The notes below the pieces were generated by a model. That model saw nothing but the letters and a program-made list of their open reading frames with translations. It searched no databases and was not told the DNA's origin. The translations under genes were made by a program, and so were the position numbers. From positions 27,501 through 50,000 of the forward strand of contig JAQGDQ010000309.1 in assembly GCA_030141605.1 (NCBI GenBank): DNA of 22,500 nucleotides. The letters run 5' to 3'. Shown one piece after another: positions 9,587 through 19,124 of the stretch (positions within the stretch are counted from its first letter, which is position 1; each line of letters begins with the position of its first letter). Source of the stretch: Tubiluchus corallicola (Eukaryota > Priapulida > Priapulimorpha > Priapulimorphida > Tubiluchidae).

Positions 9587-9939
9587 AGTTAACTAAAGAA
9601 AATTAGAAGGAAAGAAAAGAAAGAAAAATAGTAAAATGAAACACTTAACAACCTATTATAGCTGACACTTACGCGTTGAGTCGAGATGCAAACCAAGGGG
9701 TTAAACCAAAAATTACTGAATTACGACTGACTTAATAACAGCAACCAAGAAGAGAAAAACAAAATGGAACCGAAGCCGAACATGGCCGAGAACGCACTGC
9801 CCTCGAATCTACGAGAACAGGTTATACGCTCGAGAAAATTGGCCTAGAAAACTGAGCTCTGATTGGCCCAGGCAATTTTACATTCAATACACTACATTTT
9901 CACGAAGCCCGTGACGATTTGATTCAGCGACCCGCTACA
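9587..9939 (-). mobile_element. Probable 5' LTR and leader of the Gypsy element
   Basis: Read on the minus strand, the segment starts TGTAGCGGGTCGCTG at 9939, a start of the type seen in Ty3/Gypsy LTRs, and runs to the gag ATG at 9586. The LTR end and primer-binding site could not be fixed. No second LTR was found at the low-coordinate end, in line with truncation. Sequence beyond 9939 changes character to a different repeat, supporting 9939 as the element edge. Confidence 0.5.
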
Positions 9940-9941
9940 AT

Positions 9942-10162
9942 ATCAATAGACAGGTGTCAATGAGACAAACCGTATGGTGTCAGTTATGCCGAAATTGGTT
10001 GATCTCTGACCCCAGTAAGGAGAAAAACCGAAAAATGGAGGTCGAGGACAGAAGTGCAGCGAGTGTTGAGCAGTGGTACCTTGTAGTATATCAAATGAAA
10101 GGTTTCAGTGACACAAACTAAATGACATAAGATCGTGCCGAGATTGGATGACTTTTGACCCG
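9942..10162. repeat. Diverged direct repeat next to the Gypsy edge
   Basis: About 9942-10015 (ATCAATAGACAGGTGTCAAT, later GAAATTGGTTGATCTCTGAC) resembles about 10089-10162 (ATCAAATGAAAGGTTTCAGT, later GAGATTGGATGACTTTTGAC). The offset is about 145 bp. Nothing coding was seen. Confidence 0.55.
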
Positions 10163-10376
10163 TGGGTGACGTGCTGAACAGTTAAATGCTGAGGTTTCAT
10201 TGACAAATGCACTTCCTATGTACGCAAGCTAGGTGAAAATAATAACTTTCAAACAAAGGCTGCCATATCTTCATTTTAAGGCTCAATTTTATAACTATTG
10301 TTTGCAAAATCTTCAGTTTCTTACCACATCAGGAACATCGTCAACTAGTTGCTCAAATGATGACAATTTGCATAGA

Positions 10377-10757
10377 AATTCAAACTGTCATTTTTTTTTC
10401 TTGAATGTCGTCGTTGTCGTCTAGGTGCTTCTACAATAGGCATAAGGGGAAATTTTTCCGCGGGAGGGGGGTTGGCCGAAAAATACGCGGAAAAATGTTT
10501 CACATTCACACAAACTGAGCTAACTGTATTACTGAACTAACTCTGATTAATTAACAAAGCGCGTATAGCGGGAGAGAGGGAGCGTTTGAAATCTATAAAT
10601 GAATTAGCGGTAATCCTTTTTATAATTTGTATAAAAATTCAAATTGTCAGATTTTCTTGAATGTCGTCTAGGTGATTCTGTCTAGGCATGCGGGCCGATT
10701 TTTCCGGAGGGGGGGAGGGGCTGAGCCACTTTTGCCCGAAAAATACTCGGAAAAAAA
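10377..10757. repeat. Tandem copies of a dispersed repeat (about 258-bp period)
   Basis: About 10377-10496 (AAATTCAAACTGTCA, TTGAATGTCGTC, CTAGGTGCTTCT, a G-rich run, GGCCGAAAAATACGCGG) recurs at 10635-10757 (AAATTCAAATTGTCA, TTGAATGTCGTC, CTAGGTGATTCT, a G-rich run, GCCCGAAAAATACTCGG). Between them, 10501-10616 is the second copy of the 7605-7713 repeat. The family is unknown. Confidence 0.8.
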
Positions 10758-10970
10758 CCAGAGTTCAAATTCGAGTCAGGAACTGTCTCACCCCAGCCCA
10801 CGACAAAAATGCCCAGATTTCGGGCACTTCATTTGTTGGCATGGAGAAATTTCAAGATTTCCTTTTATTGAAAATATTTTATTTTTTTTTTACATTTGGC
10901 CGGTGCCCGAATAGTTTAGTGTTTGCCCGAAAAAAATGCGTACCGAAGAGTTTGCCCGAAAAGTTTAATT

Positions 10971-11034
10971 GGTACTAGGAAAATATGGTACAGAGAAAAT
11001 ATGCTACAAGGAAAGTTTGGTACTATAAAAATAT
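10971..11034. repeat. 16-bp tandem repeat, four copies
   Basis: GGTACTAGGAAAATAT, GGTACAGAGAAAATAT, GCTACAAGGAAAGTTT and GGTACTATAAAAATAT follow each other without gaps. Confidence 0.85.
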
Positions 11035-12563
11035 CTTTTATAAAACCTATACGTCTAAGATCATACTAAATATACATGATAAATATACATGATAATAGAC
11101 ATGATAAATTATTAGTCTTAAAGGAAGACTGGACGATTGTTTAGACTCAATCTCATTTTAATTTACTGTCCAAAATATACATTTTCTTGCCTATAAAAGT
11201 TAACAATTGTTCCTTATATTTGAATAATTAGCTTAGAAAGTTAATAAACGGTAACCGAGCACAGCTATTGCTTACGTCAGAAACTAACCACAGTTTGTGC
11301 AATGGCAGGCGTCTTCCAACATTGACGCCTGCACGTCAAGCACATTTGCATGGGTGCTGCAGTACTGCTTAAACGCATGATGTCACGAAAAATGGGCTTT
11401 ACATCATATGACGTCAAGAAACTAACACAACAGGTCATTATCATAGTTATTACGGTACCGTCTTCTATTTATCGGCCACGAGAACGTGACAAAAATGCGC
11501 CGCCGCCAATCTTAGTAGATTCACTGAGCCGCGCATAGCTTTGAAAGTGTAACGGAATTTGAGTATCCAAGGTAATTATTTTTTTCCTTTAAAGACTTGC
11601 ATAAGCAACAAGTGTTTAAACAATTTAAGTTAATTACCCCAGATAAACTGTGAATAACAATTAAGAGATCTTCCAAATGTTCAACCTTAATAAAATTAAT
11701 GCAATAGTAGCATTTAGCAATCTCTTGTAACAGTATAAAATCAGTAATTAAAGATAGGGAAACTATATAATTACCTTGAAACATACAAAATTTTTATTCA
11801 TTTGACGGCTCTGCTCATGTTATCTACCTAGCTGGGAGCGATTTTTTCAGCGGCATATTTGTTTGAATTCTTTTGGCTTGGAGAAACTGAAAAAAAGTTT
11901 TGTTGCGCAAGTCTAGAGAAGGAGGAAGGGGGGAGGAGGAAGGGAAAGGAGAGCTAATTGGCCGTCACATGGAGGACCATCGCTGGTTGTTTGACGTTTT
12001 GAGATCTGTGTATTGTGATGCTGCGAGATTTTCGTATAAAAAAGGAAACCTTAGCAAAAGTACGAGCAATATCTCTGTGCGCTAACCATTCATTTAATGT
12101 TTAATTTTTAGAATAAATTCTTTTATATTGTACCCACATGTACTGTGAGAACTTACTAGATATTTCAGGTTCTATAGCTTCTAGTTATAGATGAATACTA
12201 ACACCATGTCTAATACACACAACAGCTTCGATACCCCATGTTGATAATAAGTAAGGAGCATTCTGTCAAGTAGGCTATGCTAACTGATGCGTTTTGTGTA
12301 CACCTGTAGATATGCTCCTTCATTGTTATTGATGGCTGTTACAGTGACTTTGTGGAAAGCTAAAAGCAAAATGTTGTCTATTTTTCTATGACCTTTGCTT
12401 ACGATGTTCATTCAATTACGTGTTTGGTTCAATCAAATTGTCATTCTCGTAAAAGTTATGAATGACTCATGTATAATATCAACGTAAACATTTAAAGAAA
12501 AAATTAAGATAGGTTCTTGTCTGAAGCTCTACATTAGCCTGCTAAGATATTTGTGTTTTTCAG
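11035..12563 (+). other. Intron remainder before exon e
   Basis: No gene supported. Items seen: short ACATGATAA repeats near 11074-11108; a perfect 9-bp hairpin at 11305-11332; a 39-nt pure purine run at 11915-11953; and an imperfect inverted repeat, about 12241-12262 (ending AAGGAGCAT) against 12311-12333 (starting ATGCTCCTT). The open stretches at 11350-11538 and 11900-12085 show no domain. The intron ends with acceptor TTTTTCAG at 12563. Confidence 0.5.
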
Positions 12564-13296
12564 GTATTAGAACCACAGTTTGTTATGGGATGTGATGACA
12601 GCAGAGCATACTGTTACCAGTGCGATCACTGCAGTTCATGCAGTCCATTTGCTCCCGAAGACGATGGGTCAAATTTCTTCAATCATTACATTGGCAAAAT
12701 GGACAACAGTTGTTCGACCAATTATTCAGCCAGTAGTTATCGAATTAAACATAAAATACATGTAAATTTTGACAATCCTGGCTTAACCAGAAGCTTCCTA
12801 CCAATAGAGACAGAAGCTATGACCGTTAATCCAGGTGACGTCATCGGTCATTGGACTTTTCAGCCATGTCTTGCAACAAACATTAATTATGATTTGACAG
12901 AGCCCGAGGGTCTCTTTGAGCTAATGACGCCAGGAAATGTTCCCAACCCTCCCGTAGGGCAGGTGCTTGAGCTAGATGATCTGACCGTACATTTGGACAA
13001 ATTTGGCCACAGAGCGGTGTCATTAATTAAGGTCGTTACTTCATCACTAGCAACTGGAAAGTTGTTCCATACCTTTGCCTCTTCCGGAGAACACAGTCTG
13101 TTCACCACGCTGTCTAACGAAATCGATTCAGATGCGCATACGTTCAACCAAATCGCCGCAATGGGACCCATAGTAGATGTCAATCTCACAAGTATATCAC
13201 TCGCCGATGAACCATACACTGAGTACGCCATTGACAATGAAGCAGTCAGTGTAAGAAAGAACCGGTCTATAAGTTTTACGTTGTCAGACAACGGAG
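12564..13296 (+). CDS. Polycystin-1-like gene, exon e: Cys cluster and PKD-type repeats
   Basis: Window residues 291-534 plus one base. The acceptor TTTTTCAG ends at 12563 and the donor GTGAGA starts at 13297; it enters in phase 0 and leaves in phase 1. It opens VLEPQFVMGCDDSRAYCYQC and continues DHCSSC: five cysteines in 17 residues, in the place where human PKD1 has its LDL-A-like cysteine-rich segment. Next, MTVNPGDVIGHWTFQPC resembles the PGD strand of the following PKD1 domain. FHTFASSGEHSLFTTLSNE is a PKD closing strand pair, and SLADEPYTEYAID with RNRSISFTLSDNG starts the next repeat, which continues in exon f. Several N-x-S/T sites support an extracellular location. Confidence 0.9.
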
Positions 13297-14098
13297 GTGA
13301 GACTTTACAAAAAATGTAATAATATTGAGATTACAGTGCTGAATGCAAAAAAGAGAGTAGCAAGAAAAATACAGATATACAGTGGCAAAGAAAAAGAGAA
13401 GATCCCACCAAGATTGAGTTTTGCAATCCTATGAGGCTTTCTTTAGTTTTCTTTCTTTTTTTTAAATTCATTTGTTTCTGTGCAAAATTTAACAGCTCAA
13501 ATTAGCAGTGTCTTCTGTTGTTTCTAGTCAATTTCTTTGAATGCAAATTTCTTATTTTTTTCTATTTCTGTGCAGAACATTTACAAATTTAGCAATACCT
13601 AAAGGGGAGTAAAAGCTAATCCTATAGTATATTTCAAAGAAGTTCCTATTACAAAGTTTTATTACTTAGCACCACGTTTACATTTTTGAAAGGCTTATCT
13701 AGTTGAAAAAGAAAATTTTTCATAATTTAAAATGTTCAAGCCACTGATATCACCATCCTAGTATGCAACACTGATTGAAAAGAAACATATTTTTGATCTC
13801 AATGGCAGTATATTATGTAATTTAAACTTATGTTTAGTTAGCAGAGAGTGTGGATATGCTTTGATTATATAAGCTTGTTTGAAATCGTTGCGCCTAATAG
13901 TCATTTTGAGAGTTTAAATATATAAATTTTATACAGAGTTATTGCAAATGCAAATGCTGCATGAGATAAGACAGCATGTAAGCGATACAAAATTTCAAGA
14001 CGAATTTTTTAAGCTTTATTTACGAATAGTATTTTTTGTGCTTTAAGTTCCCATTAGCAAAAATGGCAGCAAAAAACTAATGATAGGATTTTTTGTAG
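13297..14098 (+). other. Intron between exons e and f
   Basis: AT-rich, no gene seen; contains dispersed repeat copy 2. It ends with acceptor ATTTTTTGTAG at 14098. Confidence 0.6.
13621..13801. repeat. Diverged dispersed repeat, copy 2
   Basis: Aligns by eye with 2282-2471 on the same strand (see that entry). Shared words include GAAAG(G/A)CTTAT, TTTAAAATG and the end TTTTTGATCT/TTTTTAATCT. Confidence 0.5.
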
Positions 14099-15661
14099 AA
14101 TACAATGTTACATATGCATGGGACTGGGGTGACAATACTACACTAGTGGGTGAAGAACGCACAGAAAATCACACCTATTTTGACACAGGTGTTTACAATC
14201 TCAGCATTACTGCACAAAACCTGGTCTCCATTAAAGGAATCACATATGTTGTCACAGTGTCTGACAAGGTCACCGATCTAGCGATTTCCCTATTGGACAG
14301 TTTTGGAAATGCTGTTGCTACAAACAAAAATTTTCAAATACAATTGTCAATGTCATCTGGTATTGGTTATGTTTGCGCTTGTGATCTTGGCGATGGCAGT
14401 TCTCCAATAATGAAAAATGAAACAGAACTGATAAAAAGCTCTATGATAGTTGAAAATCTGACATACACAGAGGCTGGTAGTTATAATATGACGGTATTTT
14501 GTGATAACGGCGTGCCGAGTCCGACGTCCAGTGCATCTGTAACTGTTGTGGTTCAAGACGAAATAGAAGGCTTGGAATTTGTAACCACGTCTGCTGCGAC
14601 AGGGCAACTGCAACCAAATGTTACTTGGGCAATTAGCAAGGGAACTATAATGGAAGATCATATCATTTTTAGTTTTGGCAATGAAGTAATTGATGTAGTA
14701 ATGTATACCGCCAATGTAGTAATTGGTGGTATATCGATAAACCAATTAAGAGGAAGACATAGTGTTCCACCTTCTAGCAACGCTACTGTAAAGCACATTA
14801 GCCTCAACGTTTCGAACATGGTCAGTTCTTCATTGCTGATAGGTATATTTACATACGAAACTGAGCTATCGGAAATGATCATAATCCCAAACAACTATAA
14901 GTCCATGCAAGGTGTAAATGTCACCGAAACATTTGCAACTAATGTGAGCGTGAGGGTTGAAATGTTAGGCTCAAGTATAACCATACTGTGCTATTTTGGA
15001 GACGACACAGTTCTTGTGCACCAAGATGGTCTGGCCACAGAATTTCCTGGATCTGTAACATTCCTGCACACCTACACAGAAGACGGAACTTTTGAAATTG
15101 AGTGTTTTGCAACTAATCCACTCGGAGTAGTGGAGCGTTCAAACACATTTGTCCTGACTGCTCAACATAGAATTCCTGATCCACCTGAGACAGACGTACA
15201 ATTAGCAGGTGACTGTTCTTTGACACACTGTCCTTTCTTGGTTGGTTCGGACAGTCCCATTTCTATCCGATTAGTCAATACTGGGAACCTGCCAGATGCA
15301 ACAGACCCTCAGTGTAAATATGACTGCTATCATGATGGTACACCAAACTATCCACTTAACGCTATTCCTTGTACAACTAACATTCCGTTTCTCGCTTGTA
15401 CGTATACTAGCACTGGAGAGTACAATATCTCAGTCCACATTAGCAACTACATCAATGAGGTGGAAGTCAATCTGACGGTTACATTTCTAACAAAAATTAC
15501 CGGGGCTTATCCAGTGTATGACGTACCATGGGAGGCTTGTGTTGGCATTCCATTTAAATTTGGAGTTGGCGTGGCAGCTGGTGAGGAGATTGTGGCCGAC
15601 TTTGACTTTGGAGACTTATCTAGTCCTGACAACACAATTAGTGGCGTACCTGTTTATCCAG
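14099..15661 (+). CDS. Polycystin-1-like gene, exon f: array of PKD repeats
   Basis: Window residues 535-1055 plus one base. The acceptor TTTTGTAG ends at 14098 and donor GTATGT starts at 15662; phase 1 to phase 1. The 1,563-bp exon codes about six PKD (Ig-like) units. Unit 1 is standard: YAWDWGDNTT, then NHTYFDTGVYNLSITAQN. Unit 2 has CDLGDGSS and LTYTEAGSYNMTVFCDN. Unit 3 is degenerate (FSFGNE). Unit 4 has CYFGDDT and HTYTEDGTFEIECFATN. Unit 5 has CYHDGTPNYP and CTYTSTGEYNISVHISN. Unit 6 begins with FDFGDLSSPDN and finishes in exon g. PKD repeats form the stretchable extracellular part of polycystin-1, thought to take part in adhesion or force sensing. Many N-x-S/T sites fit a secreted or surface segment. 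Confidence 0.95.
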
Positions 15662-15861
15662 GTATGTTTTGTCAATTTTGTATAATACTGTTTGTGAAAT
15701 TAGCATAGGTAACTGTTGTACGATTTATTCTACGTTAAATACGAGACTATGACCGAGTCAAAAGGGCTAAAATGCTCCAATAGCAGTACACGAGTATAAC
15801 AAAACCACTGAGCATTATTTCTACATATTTTGATTCAGAGACATCTTTCGTGGGGACAGGT
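15662..15861 (+). other. Start of the intron between exons f and g
   Basis: No gene or repeat recognised between the donor and the first TTTGGG end motif of the element that follows. Confidence 0.4.
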
Positions 15862-16805
15862 CATTTGGGTGCGGCTGTTTGGGTGCCAGTCATTTGGGCG
15901 CGACCATTTGGGCGCCAGAATCGATGCATGCTGGATTGAATAAGAAAGTTATTCCTGTGACGCCCTACAAAACGGGATGTTTGTTTTCTTTCGAATAGAG
16001 ATCTAGTATAAATAACTTAACTTAAAGCATACCAAATACTAAATGGATAGTTACACGTTAGCCTTAGGTTATCGTCTGCTCGCTTGGAATAAGCATTCAA
16101 TTTGCAAATAAGGAACACCTAATTCTCACTGTTCATGTCACTGACATGCTTTATTCATTTTAGAATCTACACCTACGCTAATACTAAAAGTGGAGAAAGT
16201 AAAGTAAGGAGATTAACTGGTGCTAATTGTGTTAATTAGACAATTATCTACATACATTCTATTCGAAAATTATCCACCCAGGTCTATAGAAAAAGTAGAC
16301 AGCATTTTTCTTATCACGTCGATAAAAATCGTGCGCCGCACTTTTGAGCGCACAGAAAAAAATTCTTTATAATTATTTTCCGTTCATTGTCATAACAGTA
16401 AAATCATAACCAAGTTTAAAGTTCATGTTGAAATCGGTTGCCCAGAATAACTGGTTCATGAACTGGAATGTCCATGTCCTCGACAAATGCATTCCACTCG
16501 ATGGCCTGGAGTCTTCTGAGAGTCTCGTAAGCTTCTCCACGGCATATATATATATATATATATATAGTTTGTATATATTAGACATTTAATTAGACAGATA
16601 AATATGACAGTGTTATATAACAACATTAAACAAATGACTGTTCAGTAAGCTTTGGAGGTGGAACACAGGGAATCATGGAAAATTTAATAAACAATAATAA
16701 AAAGATTAGGTACAAAGTCAAATTTTGTTGGTGCTGAAATGTCTCGTGCCCAAGTATCCTCGTGCCCAAACGTCCCATGTCCAAATGACTGTGCTCAAAT
16801 GTCAC
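15862..16805. mobile_element. Candidate DNA transposon with multi-copy inverted end motifs
   Basis: The left end has four spaced copies of a CATTTGGGCGC-type motif (15862-15916), for example CATTTGGGTGC and CATTTGGGCGC. The right end (about 16736-16805) has about five inverted copies, such as CGTGCCCAAA, CATGTCCAAATGACT and GTGCTCAAATGTC. The interior of about 820 bp has no long ORF apart from a short coding-like relic at 16416-16543 and a (TA)n tract (16544-16566). The ends point to a non-autonomous DNA transposon with subterminal repeats. The exact tips and target duplication were not determined. Confidence 0.55.
16416..16543 (-). pseudogene. Short coding-like relic of unknown origin
   Basis: On the minus strand a stop at 16416-16418 ends an open stretch reading RGEAYETLRRLQAIEWNAF, then VEDMDIPVHEPVILGNRF and QHEL. 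There is no start codon. The stretch meets a (TA)n tract upstream. The composition is protein-like (balanced charge, aromatic and aliphatic residues), but I do not recognise a family. Another minus-strand frame is also open here, so chance is possible. It may be an exon fragment carried by the surrounding element. Confidence 0.25.
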
Positions 16806-16934
16806 GTACCCTCTTTCACCTCCTACTCACCTGGGACAAATTTTATTCAAAGAATTCATTAGTGTTATTGGTTTTGTGGCTATTTTTACTGTTACTGGTG
16901 TTATTGCCAATCACATGTTATTAAATATGATTTC

Positions 16935-17258
16935 TGCTGCCACAACTAATTTGGTTTTGTCACTGCGGCAGCAACTGATTTTTTGCGGTGACCGGTAAAG
17001 AAGTCACGGAAGAAAGTCATGGAATGTTTAGTCACAATTTTGGAAGGAAAAATGTCACAGGAAGAAAGTCACAATTAATTCTGGCCATAGTTAGAGTCAA
17101 GGATAAATATTAGGGCCAGAGTTAGGGTTAGGTTACTGTTATTTCTTTTTCTCTTGTGCTTTTTCCCTGAAGCTTTTTTCCTGTGACATTTTCCTGTGTC
17201 GTTTTTACCTGTGTCGTTTTTACCTGAATTCGATTTTGGTGCTGTCACAACTAATTCT
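16935..17258. repeat. Small inverted-repeat element with GTCAC motifs
   Basis: GTCACGGAAGAAAGTC, GTCACAGGAAGAAAGTCAC and similar words at 17002-17073 are mirrored in inverse on the right by TTTTTTCCTGTGACATTTTC and two copies of CCTGTGTCGTTTTTA at about 17175-17225. CACAACTAATT occurs in direct orientation at both margins (about 16940-16950 and 17246-17256). A G-rich GTTAGGGTTAGG word lies near the centre (about 17122-17133). Probably another non-autonomous element, with poorly defined edges. Confidence 0.45.
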
Positions 17259-17579
17259 TGTACAACTACCACCACAAACATCAATTTTCTATTATTATGA
17301 GAAACACTACATCTACCATTACTACAATTACATTTGTTTTTATCACAATTCGTTATCAGAACACATGTAGTTTTTAAATAATTACGGTAGTTCTGTAAAC
17401 GTTTTTCAGCCAAGGTTTCTGTCACGTTTTTTAACAGAATGCAGTTAGTTATTAGTTTCCTCTACATACCAAGTTGATTGTTCCACTGAGGTTACGAATA
17501 TGTGAAGTCACTTGAAGCAACGTCAGTGTGCTGAAAACCACACATCATTACTACCTTTATGATGTTCTTTGTATTTTAG

Positions 17580-17756
17580 GACTGCTCGCAGACAATTCGC
17601 GAACTCATACATACAACCTAGCCGGAAATTACACCATTATCGTAACTCTGTCAAATCCTGCAGAAAGCCTGACTGTCATTCACAGGATCAGTGCTCATCA
17701 TAAGATCGAGAGTGACAGTTTTGTCTTGACATCCTCTGCACCTCAGGCTTCCAGCT
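17580..17756 (+). CDS. Polycystin-1-like gene, exon g: end of a split PKD repeat
   Basis: Window residues 1056-1114 plus one base. The acceptor GTATTTTAG ends at 17579 and the consensus donor GTAAGT starts at 17757; phase 1 to phase 1. The peptide contains SRTHTYNLAGNYTIIVTLSN, a textbook PKD closing segment (HTYxxxGxYxVxVxxSN). It completes the repeat begun by FDFGDLSS at the end of exon f. HHKIESDSFVLTSSAPQ then starts the next unit. The fit across a 1.9-kb intron holding two elements supports both splice choices. Confidence 0.9.
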
Positions 17757-17860
17757 GTAAGTATTCATCCTCATCCTGCACGTGATACTATGTGAGCAAA
17801 TTACGTGAATTGTACTTTTGTAACATGGATTTTACATGAATATTCCGAATTAAATCCATT

Positions 17861-17948
17861 TCGCAAGCCTTATTATTCTCTGTTGCGCTGAAATATGTAA
17901 CACCGAATTAACAATCAATTCAATTCAGTTTTATTTGCACAAATACAT
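17861..17948. repeat. 88-bp direct duplicate, left copy
   Basis: From TCGCAAGCCTTATTATTCTC to GCACAAATACAT. It is identical to 18132-18219 (offset 271 bp). The end contains CAATTCAATTCAGTTTTATT; its complement, with ATTGAATTGA, resembles tails of some non-LTR retrotransposons. Confidence 0.93.
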
Positions 17949-17958
17949 GATAATGAAT

Positions 17959-18219
<261 letters not shown>

Positions 18220-18425
18220 ACAATGTACATTGGCAGAGCAATACACGTTAAATGCTACATAAACCGGCGATAACAACGATCCTAGCAATGCGACTTCTGA
18301 ATTGGTTGTCCTATTCCGGCAAGTGTTAAAAATGTTAGCGTCACGTCGGTAGATATGCACTAATAATTCTGCTCCATATCGTTTCAAATGCTGTAAAGCT
18401 GCCAAAACACGTTTAATTACTATGG

Positions 18426-18689
18426 ATGTTCAAACAGGTTAGTGGTGAAAAGACACACAAGCAGATTTTTTTGGATATTTTACAAGATGTTGATGCGGTG
18501 AATGTTTTAGACAGTAGGCAGCAAATAAACCAAAAAGTGTTGGTTGAAGTGGCTGACCGACTAAGAGGAAAAGGCACTGATAAATCATTGTAACAGCGTG
18601 GCTTGAAATGGAAACACACGAACAAAAGGTTCGCGAAAGAAAAAAGGCAAAATTGGATATCGTCCATCAATTTGGAAGATTTATGGTAG
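18426..18689 (+). pseudogene. Broken Myb/SANT-like (trihelix type) coding relic
   Basis: One + frame reads FKQVSGEKTHKQIFLDILQ, then DVDAVNVLDSRQQINQKVL and VEVADRLRGKGTDKSL. An in-frame TAA at about 18591 breaks it, after which QRGLKWKHTNKRFAKEKR continues in the same frame. The layout (leading helix with FLDIL, VxxEVADRLxxKG, KWKxxxxRF) follows Myb/SANT-like DNA-binding domains, as found in host regulators and in the accessory protein of Harbinger-type transposons. The usual leading tryptophan and the QCxxKWK cysteine are missing or changed. It is intronless, stopped and inside a host intron, so I infer a dead transposon or retrocopy fragment. Family call is from pattern only. Confidence 0.45.
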
Positions 18690-19124
18690 AATGGACATGA
18701 TGGTCACCCCCAGTGCCTAATGCAACAAATAAAAAGTGACGTATGATGTCGCAAAACAATGGAGAAGTTATGCTTTTGTTATTAGTTAATCGTTTAGTTA
18801 GCTGCTTCAATCTCCACAGGATTCATGTAAATGTCACATTTTTACAATCAAAGCTGTTGTGTGTTGCTTGCATGTGGCAAGTAAAGTGAAAAACGTGATT
18901 ATAAAATAAGGTTGTAACAAAGACATGGCTTATTAACAGACAATATTAACAGTAATGGTTATTTAGCGACATATACTGACGGAAACGGTCATTGCTTAGT
19001 ATTTGTGATCCAGTTCCTATCATATTTGTCTTAAGTGCAATAGCACAATGTTGGGAAGTGGCTTCTAACACCTGAAACGATTCCATAGTCCCAAAGTATT
19101 TTTCAATAATCTGTTATTTTACAG
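18690..19124 (+). other. Intron remainder before exon h
   Basis: Nothing coding or repetitive was recognised. The intron ends with acceptor TGTTATTTTACAG at 19124. Confidence 0.5.

Noticed and set aside
10672-10978. Overlapping open frames of 80 and 96 codons
   Set aside because: Cover the tandem GCCCGAAAAA-type repeat and have no recognisable domain.
12887-13291. 134-codon minus-strand open frame
   Set aside because: Antisense shadow of exon e; no domain.
14353-14894. Minus-strand open frames of 130 and 78 codons
   Set aside because: Antisense shadows of exon f.
17110-17140. GTTAGGGTTAGG word considered as telomere-like
   Set aside because: Only about two copies, inside a small element.
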